Assembly (NCBI GenBank): GCA_028686615.1
Contig: JAQUBQ010000004.1
Coordinates: forward strand, 1 to 37,423
Direction: 5' to 3'
DNA length: 37,423 bases
DNA from: Clostridia bacterium
GTDB lineage: Bacteria > Bacillota > Clostridia > TANB77 > CAG-465
In this document: piece after piece, positions 1-6,898 of the stretch
Numbering within the stretch: the stretch's first letter is position 1
Layout of the letters: each line of letters starts with the position of its first letter
Made by a program: the position numbers and the translations under genes
The notes under the pieces: generated by a model
The model's database searches: none
The model's input: the letters and a program-made list of their open reading frames with translations, nothing else
What the model was told of the DNA's origin: nothing

Positions 1-166
1 CTGTTTTCATAGCATATGTAGCATCCTCAATAGCTGAATTTATTACATTTATATAGTATAGTCTTTCCTCTTCTGCTTTTAAAAGAAAGGAAATATCAAC
101 ATATACTACTATTACTATTGGTAATAGTATTGCTATAAATATCATTGCAAAATCTGTAGTTTTCAT
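1..166 (-). CDS. N-terminally anchored pilin-like protein (partial, 3' end outside window)
   Basis: The minus-strand frame opens with ATG at 164-166, preceded by a GGGAGGA ribosome binding site at about 171-177, and stays open to the window edge for 55 codons. The protein begins MKTTDFAMIFIAILL, giving one strongly hydrophobic segment right at the N-terminus (residues about 5-28). A charged stretch follows (KAEEER), then AIEDATYAMK. A single N-terminal membrane helix with no leader peptide is the layout of the other pilin-like genes next to it. It starts 11 nt after the stop of the 600-aa gene, so it is probably the next gene of that operon. The rest of the protein lies outside the window, so its family cannot be settled. 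A TadE/TadF-like pseudopilin is one possibility. Confidence 0.6.
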   Translation of the reverse strand, partial: MKTTDFAMIFIAILLPIVIVVYVDISFLLKAEEERLYYINVINSAIEDATYAMKT

Positions 167-177
167 ATGTTCCTCCC

Positions 178-1980
178 TTAATCATTAAATTGATAACTTA
201 CTCTAAATCTAATTGTTGCTCCTGATAAGCAACTTCTTCCGCTATGTGATGGGTCTGTACAGTATTCAAATTTTAATTGTTCATACCTTGCTGTATCGTT
301 AATCATTATAGTTCCTGTATTTACCCCCGAACCACTTGCTTTATTTGCTACTTTTGTTTGTCCTGTTGGCTGACTTGGTACCCAAGATGAATTTAAAGGA
401 TTAATAACTTCCCATGTGTCTGTATTTCTTACTAAACCTGTTACCCTCCACCAATCTTTACCCATAGTAGTACTATGACTAGGTGTATTTACATAAAAAG
501 AATAGCTTTTTATTGTAGCTCCAGTTATTTTAGTAGAGTTCATTTCTGTTATACCAAAACCTGTTAATGATTGATCTAAATAATCTTTCATTATTATAAA
601 GCCTACAATTTCTTTTTTGGAATGATTTCCCCTAGAGTCTACGGCATAAGCAGCTACTGACCCTGTTCCTTGTTCAAATATATATGTTGTACTTGCTTTA
701 CCTGTTATTTGGTTTGCAGCAATAGTCCTTGTCTCAGTTATTGTTCCTGAAGGTGTAGTGTTTGTTATTTCAAATACTATTTCTTTTATATAACCATACG
801 TAACACCACTTCCCAACCTTGCAGTTCCTGTAAATGTTATTGCTTTTTTGTTATTTGCATCTGGTTCAACAACTGTGTTATTTATTACATCGGGTGTAGA
901 CTCTAAGTCAAATGTAATTCTATCTTCTTGCTCATAGATTATTGCAAAATCCACTGATTTAACTAACCCCAATTCTCCAGTTAAAGATTCTGCCGAACCC
1001 GAGTTTATTTGCAGATATGCATTTGCGTATACTTGACTACTTGTATCAAATGTAATATCTTTAAATGTTATTTTATATTTATAATTATTAGGACCTGTGT
1101 CTGGCAGTTCTTCTACTGTTCTTTGATTTGCATCAAAACCTACTGATGTTATAAAAGTACTAACATGTTGTTCTCTTCCAATCTTATTATCTTTATCTAT
1201 TCCTGGGAATTCAACATCAGTATATGATAGTATAAATGTAATCCCCCCATTTACAGCATTGGGATCGTCTTTTAGTCTTGCTACAATTCCGTATACTGTA
1301 TTTTTTTCTCCTGTATATTCATCAACATAAGTAAATATCTCACCATATTTGTATTCTTTTCCGTTAGGAGTTGTCAGGTCCATTGGTCTAGATAAAGCTA
1401 TGTTCGTGCCTGTAATTTTAGCATTATCACTTCTCTTCCATTCACTTGCTTTTATTACTCCTCCATAATTTACACTAATTCTATTCTCATAATTTCCACC
1501 AAAAACTGATGAAAGTAACACTTGAGCCTGTGTTGCATTTGTGTTTCTAAGTCTAACATAAAATTTATAATCTTCATTTAAATAATAAACTCCTTGTTTT
1601 ATTACAGAATTTTCATTTGTAGTTAGATTTTCACCTGCTATAACCGAATCTTCCATTACTTTTATTATTGTCTTTGTATATTCTATTTTATACTTTTCTT
1701 CATAAGTTTCATCATTGCTTGGTAAAAGTATAGGCTTATGTATTTCTAACTCAACATCATAAATGTTTCCTGTTTTATTTAAATCATAAAGAAAGGTCTC
1801 ATAATCTTTTTGCGTAAGATAACCTTTGCTTCTTACACTGTCTGCAAAGTTTGTAGTTATTTCAACAACGATATTTTTAGCCATACTATCTTGCCTCGTT
1901 GCTACATTATATATTGGAAAAACCACTATTATTATAACTAATAATATTGTTGCTATTAAAACGCTTATGTTATCCTGCAT
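178..1980 (-). CDS. Large membrane-anchored pilus-tip/adhesin-like protein
   Basis: This 600-aa protein has one N-terminal membrane helix (residues about 5-26) and a long outer part. Residues about 40-85 contain a block, VRSKGYLTQKDYETFL then TGNIYDVELE, that is repeated in the neighbouring glycine-rich protein (KGYISPEMYNDYV, TGNFYDVQIE), so the two are paralogous at their N-termini. The middle and C-terminal parts are Ser/Thr/Asn-rich with a beta-strand character resembling Ig-like or adhesin domains. Two cysteines near the C-terminus (YCTDPSHSGRSC) could form a disulfide. The ATG at 1978-1980 has an AAAGGGG ribosome binding site. Being last but one in a string of pilin-like genes suggests a minor, tip-located subunit. 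I do not recognise a named family, so the function is inferred from layout and context. Confidence 0.55.
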   Translation of the reverse strand: MQDNISVLIATILLVIIIVVFPIYNVATRQDSMAKNIVVEITTNFADSVRSKGYLTQKDYETFLYDLNKTGNIYDVELEIHKPILLPSNDETYEEKYKIEYTKTIIKVMEDSVIAGENLTTNENSVIKQGVYYLNEDYKFYVRLRNTNATQAQVLLSSVFGGNYENRISVNYGGVIKASEWKRSDNAKITGTNIALSRPMDLTTPNGKEYKYGEIFTYVDEYTGEKNTVYGIVARLKDDPNAVNGGITFILSYTDVEFPGIDKDNKIGREQHVSTFITSVGFDANQRTVEELPDTGPNNYKYKITFKDITFDTSSQVYANAYLQINSGSAESLTGELGLVKSVDFAIIYEQEDRITFDLESTPDVINNTVVEPDANNKKAITFTGTARLGSGVTYGYIKEIVFEITNTTPSGTITETRTIAANQITGKASTTYIFEQGTGSVAAYAVDSRGNHSKKEIVGFIIMKDYLDQSLTGFGITEMNSTKITGATIKSYSFYVNTPSHSTTMGKDWWRVTGLVRNTDTWEVINPLNSSWVPSQPTGQTKVANKASGSGVNTGTIMINDTARYEQLKFEYCTDPSHSGRSCLSGATIRFRVSYQFND

Positions 1981-2006
1981 ATGTACAATGCCCCTTTCCT
2001 TTTAAT

Positions 2007-2441
2007 TTATATTTCTTTTAGCTTTATTACTGTATATCCTTCACTTGAATTGTGTTCTTCTACTAAGATTTCATAATACTTACTTAGATTCAAGGTTCTC
2101 TTAAGATAAGTAACTATTTTCTCACGGCTTGTATTTTCATCACTGTCTATTTTAGTACCACTTCTGTTTTCCATTATAATTTTGTATTTACCTGATTTTT
2201 GTTCCTTGTCATCACTTATATAATTTGTAAAATATGATACCAGTTCATATCCTTGTACTTTTCTGTTTGTTTCATGTGTAACCAATACTCTGCTCCCCTT
2301 GGGAATTGAAGCATCCAGCTCAATTGCTTTTTCTGCTACATCTCTTACCCCAATTAATAAGGTTACTGCTATCGATAGTGCTACAATAAATATAAATGTG
2401 TTTACTCCTATTTGTATAGCTTGTTCTGCAGACTCTTCCAT
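2007..2441 (-). CDS. Small pilin-like protein (shared IGV-type N-terminus)
   Basis: This 144-aa protein begins MEESAEQAIQIGVNTFIFIV, a single hydrophobic helix right at the N-terminus, followed by a charged extracytoplasmic domain. The pattern acidic-x-x-x-x-x-A-[IV]-x-I-G-V-x-x-F is shared with the proteins starting at 2830, 5046 and 6833. There is no prepilin-type leader with a G/A cleavage site before the hydrophobic part. The central VQGYELVSYFTNYI matches the position and style of the TGLELRYLMNYY and SGVQVRSAIQQY segments of its paralogues. It sits 11 nt from the upstream gene and 26 nt from the downstream one, so it is operonic. It is probably a minor pilin or pseudopilin of the Tad-like system, by inference. 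Confidence 0.55.
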   Translation of the reverse strand: MEESAEQAIQIGVNTFIFIVALSIAVTLLIGVRDVAEKAIELDASIPKGSRVLVTHETNRKVQGYELVSYFTNYISDDKEQKSGKYKIIMENRSGTKIDSDENTSREKIVTYLKRTLNLSKYYEILVEEHNSSEGYTVIKLKEI

Positions 2442-2452
2442 ATGTTCACTCC

Positions 2453-2830
2453 TTACTTTTTACTAAAAAGAATTCTTATTCCTTTTGATATCGATATCAA
2501 TTCGGATGTATATATGTCTGTATATTGTGATTCTGAAATATTTATATCACTACATATGTAACCCCCACCATTATTTATACATACTTCAATAGTTTTATTG
2601 TTTTTATATTTTTCTACCGTATTTCTAACATCAAGCCCGTTAAACTCATTTATAGAATCTTTGTATTTATTTAATTCATCTAATTTTGATTCCAGTGATA
2701 CATCTGTTTCTCCCACATTTTTATATATTTCTCTAATATGTGTAAATTCAAGTATAACAACAGTAGTAATAAACATTGTAACAAATATTGCTACACCTAT
2801 TATAATTGCCCTTGTTGAAATTTCATCCAC
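2453..2830 (-). CDS. Small pilin-like protein (shared IGV-type N-terminus)
   Basis: This 125-aa protein starts MDEISTRAIIIGVAIFVTMF, the clearest example of the N-terminal motif shared by four proteins of this locus. The hydrophobic helix covers residues about 8-27 and is followed by a Lys/Glu/Asn-rich helical stretch. FNGLDVRNTVEKYKNNK then matches the conserved [ST]G-hydrophobic-x-hydrophobic segment of the paralogues. Two cysteines (VCINNGGGYIC) could form a disulfide outside the cell. The gene starts 19 nt after the stop of the glycine-rich gene and ends 11 nt before the next pilin-like gene. Role as a minor pilin is inferred from the shared N-terminus and context. No named family is recognised. 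Confidence 0.55.
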   Translation of the reverse strand: MDEISTRAIIIGVAIFVTMFITTVVILEFTHIREIYKNVGETDVSLESKLDELNKYKDSINEFNGLDVRNTVEKYKNNKTIEVCINNGGGYICSDINISESQYTDIYTSELISISKGIRILFSKK

Positions 2831-2849
2831 AAATGTTCACTCCTTTCTA

Positions 2850-3461
2850 TTACGAAACTTTTTTAATAATCACATATCCGTTTCCTTCATTTCCTGTCAT
2901 TGTGCTTCCTGTTCTTAATGGATTTTCCATAAGACTATTTCCACTTATTGCAATTCTGTCATTTTTTATAGAACTAATTGAAGTCCATAATCCAGATGTG
3001 TTAAATTTTATTCTAAGGTCTTCTGTTATTTTTTCCGAAAACTGACTTGCTACAATGCTTGGAAACGGATAATATTGTCCTTCACTATATGAACCTGTCC
3101 CCGAATAAACGAAGGATATTCCTCCACCTCCACCTGAGTATTCTCTATGAGCTGAGCTGCCACCATAATATCCTGAACCTCCTGCACCTGCACCGTCGTA
3201 ATCAACTATTCCACCTTTTCCAAGATTTCCTTTTTCTGTTAATGGTATACGTTGATATGGTGGAGGACTATCTGGATGATCATAATTTATAAAATCGTCC
3301 CAACCTTTACTTATTACACTACTCACTGCTCCAACTCCATATCTATCAGTCCTTTGCCCAATTACTGTTTGTCCATTTCCTGCACTTGTAAGATTCCCTG
3401 CATATCCTCCAGCACCTGCATTCCCTATTGATATTTCTTTACTACTTCCTCCGGCCTCCAC
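2850..3461 (-). CDS. C-terminal half of glycine-rich tip/adhesin-like protein (frameshifted fragment)
   Basis: This 203-residue frame has only a GTG at 3459-3461 as a possible start and no sensible ribosome binding site. It continues the glycine-rich domain of the 386-aa gene upstream. The upstream frame ends RIIVAGGGRRK-stop, and this one carries on GGSSKEISIGNAGAGGYAG. Removing one base from the GG at 3453-3454 joins them as AGGGGGSSKE, the expected course of an ALK/LTK-type glycine-rich domain (the family often has RIIVAGGGGG). The glycine runs GAGAGGSGYYGG and SGGGGGISFVY and the ending GNGYVIIKKVS are typical of the domain's end. I treat this as the C-terminal part of one 583-aa protein, split either by a sequencing or assembly error or by a real mutation. 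Confidence 0.6.
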   Translation of the reverse strand: MEAGGSSKEISIGNAGAGGYAGNLTSAGNGQTVIGQRTDRYGVGAVSSVISKGWDDFINYDHPDSPPPYQRIPLTEKGNLGKGGIVDYDGAGAGGSGYYGGSSAHREYSGGGGGISFVYSGTGSYSEGQYYPFPSIVASQFSEKITEDLRIKFNTSGLWTSISSIKNDRIAISGNSLMENPLRTGSTMTGNEGNGYVIIKKVS

Positions 3462-4602
3462 CAGCTACTATAATTCTACTTAACAATGAAGTTGTGTCAT
3501 CCCATAATCCTTTTTGAAGCCTTACGTCTGTGGCTCCTCCTCCGCCATATCCATTATATGAGTTTCCTCCACCATTCCAGCCTCCATTTTCTCTATTTAA
3601 ATCTGTGTATTTTGTTCCTTGCCCTCCAATGTATAAGTATAACGTTACATCTTTACTAAAAGTAAACTGTCCATATGCGTATGCTCCTTTACCCTTTAAA
3701 ATACTTGTGGGTCCTCCCCCAGACGCACCCCAACATTTTATATTGTAAGTTCCTTTTTCGAGTATTACTTCTTCTACTTCCCCTTTATATTTGAACATTC
3801 TACCACTTTCGCTTGAAATTGCTCCATTTACTTCTGATACTAATGTTGAACCATCATTTTTTATAGTTCCACCATAACTAACAAAAACCTTTGGAATCTC
3901 TTCTAAACCCACATTGGCTGTAAATAAGGAATAAAAAACACTCGCAATAGTTTGATTGGTATTTTTTACGCTTACAATTATTTGATCTCCTTCATTCAAA
4001 ATGTATGAATTTTCATTTAAATATCTTAAAGATTGGTACATGCTAGTATTCCCCATCATACAATCTCTTAAATATTCCTCTTTTGTAATACTTGAGCCCA
4101 AAAATAATCTATCTATTATTTGTTTATCCGTTATTCTCTCTTTATTTATTGTATGTCCAGTTGAAATTTCAGAATTACTTGAATCATATATTCTTTGCAC
4201 TTTATTACCTAAAACAGAATTTCCTTCTTGTAAAGTAACAGGATTATTTATATCTCCATTTATATTAGTGTATTTTTTATAATCAAGAATATGAAGTAGC
4301 TGTTTATCTTTAGCTCCACCTTTACCATATATAAATATAGCAGGGTCATACCTCTTTTTAACATGTTCTATCTGTACATCATAAAAGTTTCCTGTGCTTG
4401 ACATTGACATTACATAATCATTGTACATTTCTGGTGAAATGTATCCTTTTTCCCTTACGTTATCAACAAAAGATTGTGTTTGCTTTAATACTAAACTGTA
4501 TGATATATCATCTATTTTTTCAAAAGCCATATAAACAGGAATCATAAAAAATATTAATATTCCCACTGCCCAGGCTATTATTTTTTGTAATTGAGATTCC
4601 AT
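3442..4602 (-). CDS. N-terminal half of glycine-rich tip/adhesin-like protein (frameshifted)
   Basis: The 386-aa frame starts at ATG 4600-4602, 9 nt after the preceding pilin-like gene. It has an N-terminal membrane helix (residues about 10-27), then the block VREKGYISPEMYNDYV and TGNFYDVQIE shared with the 600-aa protein at 178-1980. From about residue 275 it enters a glycine-rich domain of the ALK/LTK type: LEKGTYNIKCWGASGGG, YLYIGGQGT, GGGGATDVRL, then SRIIVAGGG. It stops at AGGGRRK because of an extra base near 3453. The rest of the domain is intact in the next frame (2850-3461). Rejoined, the protein is about 583 aa, close to its 600-aa paralogue. It is probably a surface-exposed tip subunit or adhesin of the pilus-like machine, by inference. 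Confidence 0.65.
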   Translation of the reverse strand: MESQLQKIIAWAVGILIFFMIPVYMAFEKIDDISYSLVLKQTQSFVDNVREKGYISPEMYNDYVMSMSSTGNFYDVQIEHVKKRYDPAIFIYGKGGAKDKQLLHILDYKKYTNINGDINNPVTLQEGNSVLGNKVQRIYDSSNSEISTGHTINKERITDKQIIDRLFLGSSITKEEYLRDCMMGNTSMYQSLRYLNENSYILNEGDQIIVSVKNTNQTIASVFYSLFTANVGLEEIPKVFVSYGGTIKNDGSTLVSEVNGAISSESGRMFKYKGEVEEVILEKGTYNIKCWGASGGGPTSILKGKGAYAYGQFTFSKDVTLYLYIGGQGTKYTDLNRENGGWNGGGNSYNGYGGGGATDVRLQKGLWDDTTSLLSRIIVAGGGRRK

Positions 4603-4611
4603 CTATACCTC

Positions 4612-5046
4612 CTAGTTTTCAAATATAGCTTTAATTGTAGTTATAGCATTGTTTTTAGTAACTATTAATGCATATGTATAATTAGGTCTAATTATATAAT
4701 CTAATTCTTGCTGATTACTTTGCTCCCAATATTCTTTTCCTCTAATACTAGTAATACCTTCTTCATCTCCCGCTAAAGCTTTTTCATCTGATGAATAAAT
4801 CTTTATTACTATTCTTTCTTCATCAAAATAATAGTTCATTAAATATCTTAATTCTAAACCTGTGATTTTTTCTTTATTAAGTATGTCTCTTATTTCTGAA
4901 TTTGACTCCACTGATATATCAAATCTATTTGCAACAGATGCCGATTCTTTAGCTGTATTATAAAAAGTTATAATCAAAGTTATCGTAATCATAGCTACAA
5001 AAACACTTACTCCAATAAATACTGCCCTACTTGCATTTTCATCCAT
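4612..5046 (-). CDS. Small pilin-like protein (shared IGV-type N-terminus)
   Basis: This 144-aa protein begins MDENASRAVFIGVSVFVAMI, with a membrane helix at residues about 8-28 and a predicted outer domain of alternating charged and beta-prone segments. KITGLELRYLMNYYFDEE lies at the same place as the KTLSGVQVRSAIQQYLN segment of the probable major pilin, so this is a true paralogue beyond the helix. It is the first gene of the second pilin cluster, separated from the NAD kinase gene by a terminator and about 210 bases. A weak extended -10 sequence (TGGTAGAAT) lies just upstream. It is likely a minor pilin, on motif and context only. Confidence 0.55.
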   Translation of the reverse strand: MDENASRAVFIGVSVFVAMITITLIITFYNTAKESASVANRFDISVESNSEIRDILNKEKITGLELRYLMNYYFDEERIVIKIYSSDEKALAGDEEGITSIRGKEYWEQSNQQELDYIIRPNYTYALIVTKNNAITTIKAIFEN

Positions 5047-5070
5047 ATTCTCACCCTTACATTTAGTTAA

Positions 5071-5079
5071 ATTCTACCA
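5071..5079 (-). promoter_or_regulatory. Possible extended -10 promoter for second pilin cluster
   Basis: On the minus strand the sequence TGGTAGAAT (TG-n-TAGAAT) lies 25 nt upstream of the ATG at 5046. No good -35 is present. A separate promoter is expected because the terminator at 5217-5254 lies between this cluster and the NAD kinase gene. Only a weak match. Confidence 0.25.
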
Positions 5080-5216
5080 TAAAACACCTACAAAATGTAC
5101 TTATATGATTATATGTATTTTAATTGTTACTAAAATGTAATTGTATTGTAACATTGTGTTTTAATACCTAAAATACAGTGTTTTAATGCCAGCAATATTA
5201 TATGTTATTAATGAAA

Positions 5217-5254
5217 AACAAGTTATTAATACATCTCTGTATTAACAACTTGTT
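5217..5254 (-). terminator. Intrinsic terminator after NAD kinase gene
   Basis: The arms AACAAGTT-ATTAATACA and TGTATTAA-C-AACTTGTT form a long stem (8+8 bp with one interruption and a short TCTC loop). On the minus strand it is followed directly by TTTTTC. It begins 4 nt after the stop of the NAD kinase gene, so it ends that transcript and separates it from the pilin genes downstream. Confidence 0.8.
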
Positions 5255-5258
5255 ATTA

Positions 5259-6074
5259 CTATTTATATACTTTTTCAATTATTTGTTCAATTCTATCATA
5301 CTTTTTAACACTAAGAATAGGTAATCCCAAAGGAGCATATTTTATTTCTAGACTGTCGATCCGTTTGTTTTGTGTCACAACTTCTCTATTATCATTCATA
5401 AGTAATAGAGGTTTTCCATACGTTTCCAAGATTTTTATTTTGACTTCTTCACTTATTACTTCTCGAGAAAAAGCAGGACACAGGCGATTTTCTATAGGGC
5501 ATACTAAAACACTTCCTATAAGTCCTTTTTTAAGAATTAAAGACCCTTGTAAACTTCTATACCAGCCAGTAGAACCAAACTCTGATGAAATCACAATGCC
5601 ATTTGCCCTCACTTCTTGTAAAGGTTTATCATCATATATTTGTTTAAATTTTATTGAAGAATGTTGATTTCCTCCTATAAAAAATTCGTTCATTGCATAT
5701 TCCTTTTGCATTGTTCCATCAGAATATACAATTTTTAATTCTAATACTTGCATCGATGCAATAATTGCTTTACTTGGATTTACAAAGAAATTTAGAACCT
5801 CTTCCAAATATATATACTCAATTCTTGTAAGGAATCCTAATGTTCCAGTATTTATGCCAATATATAGTTTGTTTTGAGCAAACATAGCCTTTCGCAATCC
5901 CTCTAAAAATGTTCCATCTCCACCTATTGTCACTATTACATCTGCAGAGTCACAATCAGTTATCCGCATATTATTCGTTTTTAAAAAATCTTCAATTACT
6001 GATTTTACTTCTGAACTTAAGCTACAACTTTCTTTTACAACTATTCCTACACTTGCTATGCTTCCAATAAACAT
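5259..6074 (-). CDS. NAD(+) kinase-like protein (divergent subtype)
   Basis: This 271-aa protein is a cytosolic ATP-NAD kinase-like enzyme that would phosphorylate NAD to NADP. Visible motifs are GGDG (residues 51-54, catalytic Asp), NTGTLGFL (75-82), the NE pair at 129-130, and ANGIVISSEFGSTGW (157-171). In most NAD kinases the last region reads DG-x-x-x-STPTGSTAY. Here the GSTGWYRS form points to a less studied subgroup, so substrate preference may differ. The ATG at 6072-6074 has an AGGAGG site. The gene has its own promoter (6127-6155) and terminator (5217-5254), so it is transcribed separately although it lies between two pilin clusters. Nothing shows a role in the pilus system. Confidence 0.85.
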   Translation of the reverse strand: MFIGSIASVGIVVKESCSLSSEVKSVIEDFLKTNNMRITDCDSADVIVTIGGDGTFLEGLRKAMFAQNKLYIGINTGTLGFLTRIEYIYLEEVLNFFVNPSKAIIASMQVLELKIVYSDGTMQKEYAMNEFFIGGNQHSSIKFKQIYDDKPLQEVRANGIVISSEFGSTGWYRSLQGSLILKKGLIGSVLVCPIENRLCPAFSREVISEEVKIKILETYGKPLLLMNDNREVVTQNKRIDSLEIKYAPLGLPILSVKKYDRIEQIIEKVYK

Positions 6075-6126
6075 TACAATCCTCCTTAACTATTAATTAT
6101 AGTTCTTTCTCTTGTTTTTTGTTGTT

Positions 6127-6155
6127 ATTATAACATAATGTTTAATCTTTATCAA
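6127..6155 (-). promoter_or_regulatory. Sigma-A type promoter for the NAD kinase gene
   Basis: On the minus strand, TTGATA (6150-6155) and TATAAT (6127-6132) are separated by exactly 17 bases. The start codon is about 53 nt downstream of the -10. This is a near-consensus housekeeping promoter. Confidence 0.75.
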
Positions 6156-6205
6156 TTCTGCTATTCTATTCCAAGACTTAACATAGAGCATTAAAAAACC
6201 ATACC

Positions 6206-6227
6206 TTAAACGTTTGTTTACATTTAA
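6206..6227 (-). terminator. Weak terminator-like hairpin after probable major pilin gene
   Basis: TTAAATGT and ACGTTTAA pair (8 bp with one G-T) around a six-base loop. On the minus strand a run of six T follows 7 nt later. It lies about 43 nt after the pilin stop codon and just upstream of the NAD kinase promoter. The distance to the T run makes it a weak candidate. Confidence 0.35.
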
Positions 6228-6269
6228 AATATAGTTTATAATTATACTATTATTAATTTTAATTTATGT

Positions 6270-6833
6270 CTATGCTGATGCAGGTGGTACAAAAACTATT
6301 CCAACAATAGTGTTAGTACCTTCAATTTTTAAAACATATGATTTAAAAGTATTTGATGTATCAATGTAAATTCCACTTGAAACTTTACCAAGATCATTAA
6401 ATTCCTGCATAGAAGTTTTATGTACTAGATCCGCAGTAGCAGCATTTTTATAATCATCAGCTTTAACCTTATAGAATTCTTTACTATCGTCTCGTGATAC
6501 CGTTCCCTTACCTAACTTTACAGCGCCAACTGTTGCAGCAGCTGTAGTTGATGGCACGGCATCTGAAGTACCTGCTTTCATTAGTACTACTGTCATTTCA
6601 GTTGAGTTTAAATATTGTTGAATAGCAGATCTAACTTGTACTCCTGATAATGTTTTATTATCATAGTTTTGTAAAATTTGATTTTGCAGTCCTGTAGACA
6701 TAGTTCCAAGTTCACTTGTTGCATCATCAACAAGCCCTGTTCCCAAGTTTACTATTAATAATACTGCTGAAATAATAATGATTGTAATGAATAATCCCAC
6801 ACCAATCATAATCGCTTTTTGAGCGTTATCCAT
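6270..6833 (-). CDS. Probable major pilin-like subunit of the Tad-like system
   Basis: This 187-aa protein starts MDNAQKAIMIGVGLFITIII, the same N-terminal pattern as three other proteins of the locus (A-[IV]-x-I-G-V-x-x-F). One hydrophobic helix covers residues about 6-28. It is followed by a Gly/Thr/Ser/Ala-rich domain with SGVQVRSAIQQYLN at the position conserved in its paralogues, and it ends in a beta-prone tail (IVGIVFVPPASA). It directly follows the TadB/TadC-like gene. A strong AAAGGAGGAA ribosome binding site and a hairpin in the 65-nt upstream gap could raise its expression above that of the machinery genes. No lysine/arginine-rich leader or prepilin cleavage site precedes the helix. 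'Major' is inferred from position, low charge and simple composition. Confidence 0.6.
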   Translation of the reverse strand: MDNAQKAIMIGVGLFITIIIISAVLLIVNLGTGLVDDATSELGTMSTGLQNQILQNYDNKTLSGVQVRSAIQQYLNSTEMTVVLMKAGTSDAVPSTTAAATVGAVKLGKGTVSRDDSKEFYKVKADDYKNAATADLVHKTSMQEFNDLGKVSSGIYIDTSNTFKSYVLKIEGTNTIVGIVFVPPASA

Positions 6834-6864
6834 AAAATATTCCTCCTTTAAATATATTTTATAT

Positions 6865-6888
6865 GTTAAACACTTTACGTGTATTAAC
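6865..6888 (-). promoter_or_regulatory. Intercistronic hairpin ahead of probable major pilin gene
   Basis: GTTAAxACAC and GTGTTTAAC form nine pairs with one bulged base and a five-base loop, in the gap between the TadB/C-like gene and the pilin gene. No T run follows, so it is not a plain terminator. Such a hairpin can protect a processed 5' end and so raise the level of the downstream pilin message. That role is inference. Confidence 0.4.
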
Positions 6889-6898
6889 CTGTTTAATT

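Noticed and set aside
2598-2918. Plus-strand frame opposite the pilin-like genes, and similar plus-strand frames up to about 4280
   Set aside because: They lack ribosome binding sites, have Phe/Ser/Ile-rich noise composition and lie opposite genes with clear starts and family pattern.
5080-5216. Direct repeats of GTGTTTTAAT and GTTAC/GTAAC pairs in the gap before the second pilin cluster
   Set aside because: Short, AT-rich and irregular; no CRISPR-like spacing and no clear operator symmetry.
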